From: Paraglomus occultum
Lineage: Eukaryota > Glomeromycota > Glomeromycetes > Paraglomerales > Paraglomeraceae
Assembly: GCA_910592205.1 (NCBI GenBank)
Contig: CAJVPJ010000986.1
Span: 1 to 13,698, forward strand
Reading direction: 5' to 3'
DNA length: 13,698 nt
Every line of letters starts with the position of its first letter. The stretch's first letter is position 1. Of this stretch, positions 1-7,217 are shown piece after piece. The notes beneath the pieces are model-generated. The model saw only the letters and a program-made list of their open reading frames with translations, made no database searches and was not told the DNA's origin. The position numbers were made by a program, and so were the translations under genes.

Positions 1-92
1 AAGAAAATACGAAAGATCAATTGAAGTGTGCAAACATTTTAGAAAGGTATATTAGAGAAAAAAAAATGTTAGTACAACGCTTAGACCAATAA
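1..92 (+). CDS. possible 3' end of a coding region, cut by left edge
   Basis: The frame starting at base 3 is open from the window edge to a TAA at 90-92 and encodes about 29 residues. They are rich in Lys, Glu, Gln and Leu and end in MLVQRLDQ, with the spacing of an amphipathic or coiled-coil helix. The other two forward frames contain early stops. It would be the C-terminal tail of a gene lying to the left, convergent with the minus-strand gene that ends at 408. It is very short and could be chance in AT-rich DNA. No family is recognised. Confidence 0.25.
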   Translation, partial: ENTKDQLKCANILERYIREKKMLVQRLDQ

Positions 93-407
93 ATTATAAT
101 GCGCCGAAAATATAACGCTTGTTATCACGTGAATGTGTTAAGTGCATTGTTCTCCAAATGCACGGCATCGCACAAGGTGTGCATTTAGGGAGTGTCGACT
201 GTAGTCATAATAGTGCATTGTTTGATTGTTTGACACCTCGCAAAGAACAAACGTGATCCAGAATTGCTTCTTGTAGTAGTAGAGACTGAAAATATATGTT
301 GAATGTAATGAACTGTCTTTTGACTACAATGATAAATGAATGTACTTTAAGTCTGGCATGAAAGTAATTAGTGACAGCTGTATCAATAATCATTTGATAT
401 TGGGAGG
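93..407. other. AT-rich stretch, no gene seen
   Basis: This lies between the possible left-edge tail and the stop codon of the minus-strand gene. The open frames in it are short, of low complexity and without joinable splice sites. If both neighbours are real, it holds their convergent 3' ends. No RNA gene or repeat was found. Confidence 0.4.
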
Positions 408-1524
408 TTAGTTACGTAATGTGTTGTTAGAGGCTACCAACCTAAACGGAGGTAGTTCTTCATCTTCAGTATTCTGGTTTGAATTTTGACATACTGAACC
501 TAGTGATTCCGCAAACGGCATCTGCAATTCGCACAATTGGCAAACATGATTGCTAGTAGTATCAAAAAACGCGTGCGGTAGAATTTTTGCTACACAGACA
601 CAGTCATTGCCCGAGTTAATTATAAAATTGACTCAATGAGCGTTCAAATATACAGTAGTTAAAATTAATTATAAATTAAATTTTTATTAAAAATAGTTTA
701 TTGGATTGGTAATTTAGTCTGTCTAAGAATTGGAAAACTTCTCTTACTAAGCCTTTTGTGTTTCGTAAATGTTGATGCCCTTGCGGGCAGGTCTCGAGCA
801 TTCTGTTTTCGCATATTGTATCTGCATTTGTTAAATAATTGTAAATAACTGGTAACAATTACTCGTAAATCTGCAATTTTGTCCATACTCTGGAAAGTAT
901 TGCTTTTAGTTCTTCAAAATAAGCCTGATGCTAATTTATAATTATATTAAATGGCTAGAGAATAAGTTATCGTTAGTTGTTGTACAATTTTGAGCTCAAC
1001 CAAATAACGTTTGCTTACCAGCTTCTCTTGCGTCGCTTCTTGAAGAGACTTTGAGCAGTAATTTGTCTGGAGACTTAGCCAAGTTAAAATAACGATTGCG
1101 GGTGTGCTAGTAAATAAGCTCACTTTTTCCAAATCCAACGCTTTTTTATTTTTCGATACCGATGCATTTGCCAGAAATTTTGCTTGAATTTTTTGTAGCT
1201 AATAGACATTAAGATTAAATATTTAAGTGCTAAAAAATTTTTAACTCATTTTTGCGCTTTACAAAAGCTTTCAAGTTTTTTTTTCTATAGAAAAAACGAG
1301 TAAGATATATATTTGGTTAAAATAAATTTTTAATTATTACAGATTTGCGCATAATTATCGGTCTTTTTTATTTGATCTTCTAATACCTTAATATGTGCCT
1401 TTTTTTTAACTCTTGCTCTTTTTTGAAGTTTGCGTCCTTGGATGTCTTCATAAAGTTTAGATACATGTATGTCGTATGTTTTTAGCTTACGTTCTAGCTT
1501 TTTGCAAGTTGTTGATGTAATCAA
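408..1524 (-). CDS. unrecognised spliced gene, 3' end complete, 5' end unresolved
   Basis: Minus-strand exons join in frame: about 1524-1387 (5' limit uncertain), 1198-1019, 889-748 and 589-408 with TAA at 408-410. The last two introns have good signals: donor GTAAGC with acceptor TTTCCAG (890-1018), and donor GTAAGA with acceptor GTGTAG (590-747). The first join (donor GTATTA, acceptor ATTAG, intron 1199-1386) is weaker. The model gives about 213 residues. The N-terminal part is a highly charged, probably coiled-coil segment (LERKLKTYDIHVSKLYED). Next come a more hydrophobic stretch (TPAIVILTWLSLQTN) and a basic segment (RKQNARDLPARASTF). The C-terminal exon contains HVCQLCEL and an acidic tail (NTEDEELPPFRL). 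There is no ATG at the upstream end, so further exons must lie above 1524, where a MITE now sits at 1630. I do not recognise the family. The case is that three consecutive joins keep phase and that the residues look protein-like. It may be a living gene or a recent pseudogene. Confidence 0.45.
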
Positions 1525-1670
1525 AGTTAATTACAACGTTGTTCGATATGTAATTGTAATACAGTATACTGTATACTTACAGTTTTTCCATCAGATTTTC
1601 AAAAGTTTGATTTTTTCTTTTTTTTCGTCTATGGTGCAGAACGTCTATACTCGACAATCACATATTAGGT

Positions 1671-1806
1671 ATCTTTAAACTCCTTCAACCTTTACACAGA
1701 TATTATTTTTAAAATCTGACTGGTACTTTTGTTCTTCACGGTAAGTTACCGGTCATATTTAAAAAATAACATCTGTGTAAAAAGTTATTATTATAGGGTT
1801 TTAAAA
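1671..1806. repeat. internal hairpin unit, copy A
   Basis: This unit begins ATCTTTAAACTCCTTCAAC and ends near GTTATTATTATAGGGTTTTAAA. Within it ACACAGATATTATTTTTAAA (from about 1695) pairs with the complement of TTTAAAAAATAACATCTGTG near 1758-1779, and an inner GACTGGTA pairs imperfectly with TACCGGTC. It recurs at 1910-2051 with scattered substitutions. Confidence 0.75.
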
Positions 1807-1909
1807 TCCATAAGTTTGATCGAAATTGAAACAACGTATTAGTAGCATATAATTGGTTAAAATTGATAGATCGAACTAAATATGGTACGGACTATCCGAA
1901 TTATTATGC

Positions 1910-2051
1910 ATCTTTAAACTCCTTCAACTTTTTATTACAGATATTATTTTTAGAATCTGACTGGCACTTTTGTTCTTCACAGTAAGCTCTACAGAGTTAC
2001 CGATCCAATTTTAAAAATAATATCTGTGTAAAAAGTTATAGGGCTTTAAAG
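1910..2051. repeat. internal hairpin unit, copy B
   Basis: This is a direct repeat of 1671-1806. It shares ATCTTTAAACTCCTTCAAC, the CTGACTGGCACTTTTGTTCT core and ATATCTGTGTAAAAAGTTAT, with small indels such as the extra CTCTACAGA near 1986. It keeps the same hairpin. The roughly 100-bp spacer between the copies looks unrelated to the unit. Confidence 0.75.
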
Positions 2052-2150
2052 AACAAGAATAAGATGTAATCATATACGATACGATATTATTGGTCAATTA
2101 AAAATTGAAACAATCACGTGATTGCCGAGTATAGACGTTTTGCACCATAC

Positions 2151-2422
2151 TTCATTGTATAATTTACAGATTCTGTCGAATATAACAATTGAATTTTTTG
2201 TATTGCGTCAATATATTGTATGCAATCGTATCTTCTATGTTCATCGTATAAAGCGACAAACGAAACACCAGGTTTTTTTTTATAAAAACGCCGTTCAGTG
2301 TATTGTTTGCAATTAATAAACGGCTGCTTTGTATTATTATTGCGTCACAAGTGAGTACAAAGATGACTAAATCTATGTTATCGATTGTCGTATTGTCAGT
2401 ATTAAAAGCGCTTGACAATAGA
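2151..2422. other. spacer between two MITEs, no convincing gene
   Basis: The segment lies between two transposon insertions. A minus-strand open frame covers 2164-2418 and has some protein-like content, but no splice join or family could be established. It may be part of the DNA that was continuous with the minus-strand gene before the MITE at 1630-2150 inserted. Confidence 0.3.
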
Positions 2423-3050
2423 TACAGTCGGACCCCGTTATAACGAATTTTTGTTATACCGAAGCAAGAGTTACTTCCCCTTTTTTTAATATTTAAATTT
2501 GATCGTTATTACGAATTTTAATAGTAAACCTCGTTATTCCGTTACCGAAGTTCGGTTGCAGGATTTTGTATATTGTACTAGTCGCTTTTTATCACATGAC
2601 ACAAAAATTTAGCATGGTGATTGGTTGTAGTAATTATAAAATTTGTCCTACGATTCATAAGTGTTGTGGTCATAAACAGCAATATGGTCGCCATGTCTTC
2701 CCACTGTCTTGACTAAAGATGCCATAACCGCTTTAAAACTAGTTCAAAAAGTACTAAAGCCATGATAGAAAAGAAAGAATTTATTTAGAATGAGCTCAAA
2801 AGTCTTTTGTTCATTGAAAAGGAAGGTGGAATTACATAATGTTACAAGCAAAAAGTAATCCAGAATAGATTCTTTCTTCTTTTATATTTTGCAACTAATA
2901 AATATTGCTTACAAAAGCCTCGATATACCGAACATTACTTGATTTTAGGCTAGACTTCGTTACAAAGAGAGTGTTTGTTTTACCGAATTCCTCGTTATAA
3001 CGAATCATATATGACTCCCCCGTGCCTTCGGTATAACGGGTTCGACTGTA
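2423..3050. mobile_element. pogo/Tigger-like non-autonomous element, TA target duplication
   Basis: The left end CAGTCGGACCCCGTTATAAC (from 2425) matches the inverted right end CAGTCGAACCCGTTATACCG (reading down from 3048). TA flanks both ends (2423-2424, 3049-3050). CAGTCRAACC(C)GTTATAACG-type termini with TA duplication are typical of pogo/Tigger elements of the Tc1/mariner superfamily. The motif CGTTATAACGAA or CGTTAT-ACCGAA recurs subterminally (about 2436-2460, 2504-2550, 2919-2932, 2957-3003). No transposase is intact. A 22-codon frame from ATG at 2790 to TAA at 2856 (MSSK...SLKRKVEL) may be a relic of a transposase N-terminus, but that is speculative. Confidence 0.8.
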
Positions 3051-4230
3051 AATACCACTGATAAAATTTTCCGTTAAATTTTATTATCTAAATCAATCTG
3101 CATTTAAATATATCTAGTTTATATGAACAATAATTAAATCTCCAAGGGATTAAAAATATTTTGCATTGACGCTAGTCGATTTTTATCTAATTTTAAATCT
3201 TTTTTTTTGCCCAACTGAATTACATCGGAAATATTCTGCGCTATGCAATACCTTAGGTTATCCAGTAGTTAGAAGATTTCTCAGATCTAATGACACCGAG
3301 CATTATGTGAACCCATCTTGTGTCAAAAGTTTATCAATAGCGATAGACTTAATACGCACAAAGTTTTTGCAATTAATTTGTTTAAATATTGGAATTTACT
3401 TCGTATTGACTTTTTGCTGATTTTAATTTTATATCTTGAGGTTGCACTTTAAAAAATTTTTTTAATTTTCATAATTATCGGTAATGTATATCCGTACAAT
3501 TGAAACATGTGACTAACATGCTGTTGTCGCCATCACTTTATTTAGTTTGGGTATTTTGAACACACTCGGTAAACGTTCATATAATATTCATTAATATTAA
3601 AGATTTTTTCCAAAAGATTCCTATATTAATCATCGTTCGATCCAACATAATGATATTTTTTTTGCACAATTTTTTGGCGGCGTTGTTACCAAAACTTACC
3701 GCTGTCTTCAAATGCGAAATAAACTTATGTGTTGAACCAGGAGTGTTGTCAAACGCACTGCATATACACTTTATTTAGAGTTTTTAACCAAAAATGTTGT
3801 AATGTATTTGAAGCTCTTCTAGGTTACACGCAATAATGTATCCGCACAAGAAAGGAAACTTTTTAAGTTAATCATACTGTTGGGGCTCTCAGTAGTTACA
3901 TTAACTTTTAAGGGCCTTAGTATAGATGCATTATTATAATGCTCATCAATCGCTTCAAGAATTTCAGGAAAAAAAGGAAATGCAAACTAATAATGTTATA
4001 CAATCTTTTTAATACAGTGTTATCAAACTCAATTATTAGCAAAAATTGGTTTAACGTTTAGGCCGCACTTCCTATCTTTTCTTCAAATCCAACTAGAACG
4101 ATTGTTGTGAGGGATAATGTCTTGATATAAACTTTATAGAAATTGTCATTCATTTGAAGATAAGTCTTTATCAGCAACTTCCGAAGTAATTTGCAAAGCT
4201 AATTTAAATATCTGTGTATAACATTGTATA
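3051..4230. other. long AT-rich stretch, no supported gene
   Basis: Only one frame stands out: 3166-3420 (+), 84 codons. Its central part (ELHRKYSALCNTLGYPVVRR) has protein-like composition, but it lacks an ATG and any clear intron join, and no family is recognised. It could be an isolated exon remnant. The rest (3421-4230) is broken by stops in all frames. No tRNA, inverted-repeat element or tandem repeat was seen. Confidence 0.35.
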
Positions 4231-5829
4231 ATGTCTTTGCCTCACTTTAACTCACAGTTTTTTGTGTCTTGAGTCAATATTATTGTTAATAAAATGTGTC
4301 GGATCGTTTTATCCTTAACGTTAGTAAACTGTTTTACCAAACAACAACATTGACTACTAAAAAGGGAAGTCCTCCGTACACAAGTGTTCAATGCTAACTT
4401 TATCGCTTCATTCCCAAAACCGTCAACCATAACACTTATATCAGTTCGAAGCAGACCGCCAATGTTATCCTATCTTAACATTGTTCGAATATTAGATGTA
4501 GATAGTTTAAATATACTCATATATCATTCATTGGCTAAATATGCTGGATCTGCAAAAATACTACGGAAAAAATACTAATATACACGAAATAACAAAAGAC
4601 AAATTTGATTTATCCCTTACTTTATCAAACTAGTTATTTTGCACTCACAAATTGATTGTATTAATGTTACATTAAAGTGCAAGTTTGTTGCACTTAATGA
4701 CAACGTAAGCCTCTTCACATTACCTAACGCTAATACGTCTTTTAAGAATTTAAAAAAATTTACTTGCTCTGGTAATTACAAAAGATTACTATTAGCGTCT
4801 GTAAGCAAACTCTTGCTGAAACTTAAACACAGAAATTTCTCCTGCAAACGAGAGCTAGCAAAACTCATTCAAGGTCAACGTAAATTGAAAGCTTCGAAGT
4901 TTCTGGCTGCAATAAAAGATGGGTATGCAAAATAATATGCGCCCTTGAATTTAACATTCTTACAACTTAGTGGCAATGCAATTGGAGACACTGAAGCAAA
5001 ACTCCTGGCAAAGGCTTTAAAATTGCACACTTTGCTGAGTACTCTCAATCTTAGAAATACTTACTTAACCAGGACTGGAATGCTAATTTTGAGAAATATG
5101 ATATAAATTTTCTAACAATTTTAGACCTTGACAAAAATAATATTGGAGATGACAACAATTTTTGAGTTCCAATTTACCTTGCGTTTCTTGTACAATAATA
5201 CAATCGAGTAATTGTGTTATCTAAAGCTCTAGAGGCAAATAATTCATTTTTGGTGCATTTAATTAAGGCTTGACAATAATGAGATTGGAAATACTGGTGC
5301 GACAGCGTTAGCAAAAACTTTACAAACAAAAAGTCATCAACGCTTTTAACAGGACCAATGCTTTGGCAAATGCATTATAATTAGTATTAAACTCCGCTTT
5401 GACTTCTCTGGATTTAATAGCAATAAAATTAATATTGGGTGTACCGGTTAGACGGCTTCGTGTGAAGTGCTAATGCTCTCTAAATTGTTGGATGGTGTGC
5501 GCTATCGACATCGGAGAGTCAGCTACGGTTTAACAGACGCTTTAAAGTTAAATTTTACTTTGACTCGGTTGGATATCTGTATAACAATATTATGATAATT
5601 ATAATGGAGCAGTTGCTTTAGCAAGAGTTTTGAAAACCTGCCATTCTTTGACTACCTTGGATATTAGTAATAATTTTATTAGTGACAAAAAGAGCAGCAG
5701 CTATAGGAAAGGCTTTAAAAATTAATACATTCCTCCCTCTATTGTTTAAATTTATCATTTAATACAATTGAAAATACAGGAGCCATGACTTTAGCAAATA
5801 TAATACGGGTTTAACTTTACTGAAACTTA
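4231..5829 (+). pseudogene. decayed F-box-like protein with C-terminal RNase-inhibitor-type LRRs
   Basis: From ATG 4231 one reading frame can be followed to about 5106, broken by six stops (TGA 4270, TGA 4351, TAA 4576, TGA 4606, TAA 4933, TAA 5104). The first part reads like an F-box N-terminus (LSLTLVNCF, then LLKREVLRTQVFNANFIASF). The next looks like the mid-region of glomeromycete F-box proteins (FTCSGNYKRLLLASVSK, RELAKLIQGQRKLKASKF). From about 4954 it gives leucine-rich repeats of the LxxLxLSxNxIGDxGAxxLAxAL type (LSGNAIGDTEAKLLAKALKL). Past 5106 LRR units continue in alternating frames, for example NNEIGNTGATALAKTL near 5278, NYNGAVALARVLKTCHSLTT near 5600, and NTIENTGAMTLANIIR near 5765, so frameshifts are present. 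F-box proteins are substrate adaptors of SCF ubiquitin ligases and LRRs bind partners. This copy cannot encode either intact. It stops at a MITE inserted within an LRR unit (5828). F-box identity is by pattern memory; the LRRs are clear. Confidence 0.7.
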
Positions 5830-6127
5830 CCGCATTCTTCCGAATTTAAGCGCCACACAAAATTTATGCAAAAAAATTTTTTATTATATTTTTTATTCTA
5901 ATTTTTCCTCTCTAAATTATCAGCTAAATCACTATCTATATCCAAATAAATTGTCTTATGACCCATCCATTGCATTACTTTAAGCTTTTCAGCAGCAGAA
6001 TACGATGAGCGTTAAATTTTTAGCGTTGACGTTGTGTAAAGAAAAGATGCGATATTAGTATGGTGTACAAAAATCATGTAAGCACCACTAGGAAAAAAGT
6101 GGTGCTTAAATTCGGAAGAATACAGTA
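5828..6127. mobile_element. short MITE with 27-bp inverted termini and TA target duplication
   Basis: The left terminus from 5830 contains ATTCTTCCGAATTTAAGCGC. The right terminus, inverted from 6125, contains ATTCTTCCGAATTTAAGCAC, with about three mismatches over 27 bp. TA flanks both ends (5828-5829 and 6126-6127). Just inside the right end AAGCACCACT and AGTGGTGCTT (about 6079-6108) form a perfect 10-bp stem. It is non-coding and probably Tc1/mariner-derived, judging by the TA. It terminates the LRR pseudogene. Confidence 0.8.
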
Positions 6128-6810
6128 TGTCTAAAAAAGTGCAGACGCAGTTACCTTAATAATTAGAAATAAAAAATAAATATGCGATATTTTTCTCTAT
6201 GAGTTTGTTAGAGGCGTCGGATATAAACTAATCAATATGGTAGAATAATTTAGCATTGGCTTCTAGCAATTTGAATATAATGAACCTAATTATAGATAAT
6301 TATAATCTTCGCTATAAAAGTGACCTTGGTTATAAAGAATTTCTGGTTATAAAAAAATATTTTCTCTGGTCCAGCCGAATACGTTATAACCAGGTTTGAC
6401 TGTAGGTGCACGCATTATACTGTACTTCTTCGTAATATCAGTAATTATTCACCGTTTCCAAACCTTATAAGCCGAAAAGAGTTTGAGAAAACTTGATAAA
6501 CTAATAGCTCAATAAGCGGAAGTTTCGATCCAACCAACTACGCGAACGACCGAAAAGGCACTTTACCGATCTGCGTACTTGTTGCCATTCCTATTCCGCC
6601 AAAAAGTTGTAAATTGAAAGTTTCGCCAGAAGATCTTTGCAATGAAACACGTTGTGCCACTAGGATTTTGTTCACTTTTTTATTGTCTCCCTTTATATGG
6701 TCAATACCCGTTTTCCCAATTATTATTTAACGTTGTTTACTGTTGTTTACTAGAATTTATTGAGATCGACATTGAACGTTATTAATAGATATCGGAGTAT
6801 CACAAACATA
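6128..6810. other. spacer with a solo pogo-like terminus, no gene
   Basis: No LRR coding resumes after the MITE. All frames are short. The only recognisable item is a pogo-like terminus at 6382-6404 with degenerate GGTTATAA motifs before it (about 6290-6360). The part from 6405 is less AT-rich but holds no open frame worth calling. A tRNA-like GTTTCGATCC near 6515 has no matching stems. Confidence 0.4.
6382..6404. mobile_element. solo right terminus of a pogo/Tigger-like element
   Basis: On the complement, 6404 downwards reads TA then CAGTCAAACCTGGTTATAAC, the same class of terminus as 2425-3048 (CAGTCRAACC...GTTATAACG). GGTTATAA motifs at about 6331 and 6350 look like subterminal repeats. 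No matching left end was found upstream, so the element is truncated or its left end has decayed. Confidence 0.55.
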
Positions 6811-7107
6811 GGGGACCTCTTATATGAAAAGCCATATTCTCTGCCGATCATCACCGATCACTTGCATTTGGCGCAGTTTCTATAAACGTAGCTTACTTCC
6901 TTCAAATGTGAAAATTTGTTTATTTAAATTTTTTTTATTAAAAAATAACCACATTTTCTTATAGTGCAAATGTTATACTGGGTATTGGTATAGTTGTTAT
7001 GAGCATAGCTTGCTTCCTTCAAAAACCTTAGGGATTTGAAGTTTGCGTTTTTTCACCAAAGTGATCGGCAAGTGATCGGCGATGATCGGCAGAAAAAAAA
7101 GGCCCCC
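6811..7107. mobile_element. inverted-repeat element just upstream of the membrane protein gene
   Basis: CTGCCGATCATCACCGATCA at 6841-6860 is part of a 25-bp block (6841-6865) repeated inverted at 7068-7092 with one mismatch. Outside it GGGGACCT (6811-6818) is matched inverted by AGGCCCCC (7100-7107), giving probable termini 297 bp apart. The left arm carries about 19 extra bases between the two blocks. GATCGGC occurs three times at the right arm (7063-7090). A direct repeat TAGCTTRCTTCCTTCAAA lies at about 6889 and 7007. No clear target duplication was found, so the superfamily is undetermined. It ends 110 bp before the ATG at 7218 and may hold that gene's upstream regulatory DNA. Confidence 0.65.
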
Positions 7108-7217
7108 TCCCAAATAATGAAAAACATTGCCAAACTCAGGAAAGGGAACAATGAAGTCAATAAAAGCACCATTTTTCTAGTTCGGTTTTCATTGTCAGGT
7201 TTCTATCCTATATTATA

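Larger units (their letters stand above)
1630..2150. mobile_element. MITE with 32-bp terminal inverted repeats and TA target duplication
   Basis: The left terminus at 1632-1663 (starts TGGTGCAGAACGTCTATACT) is repeated inverted at 2148-2117 with about three mismatches. Each end abuts a TA (1630-1631 and 2149-2150). Short size, lack of coding capacity and the TA duplication fit a non-autonomous Tc1/mariner-type element. Inside are two copies of a roughly 140-bp unit (1671-1806 and 1910-2051), each an imperfect hairpin. I infer the superfamily from the TA only, since no transposase is present. Confidence 0.8.

Noticed and set aside
676-858. Minus-strand frame with ETCPQGHQHLRNTKGL
   Set aside because: It overlaps the exon 748-889 in another frame. 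Only the frame beginning SMDKIADL joins in phase with both neighbouring exons.
2164-2418. Minus-strand 84-codon frame as an independent gene
   Set aside because: No start context, splice join or recognisable domain was found. It is kept only as a possible flank of a split gene.
3028-3050. GGTTCGACTG resembling a tRNA T-arm
   Set aside because: It is the right terminal inverted repeat of the pogo-like element and matches its left end.
6505-6535. tRNA-like T-loop (GTTTCGATCC)
   Set aside because: The flanking bases do not pair into a T stem and no acceptor or anticodon arm is present at the right distance.
7059-7092. Possible CRISPR-like or operator array of GATCGGC repeats
   Set aside because: There are only three closely spaced copies, no regular spacers, and the block is one arm of an inverted-repeat element in eukaryotic DNA.
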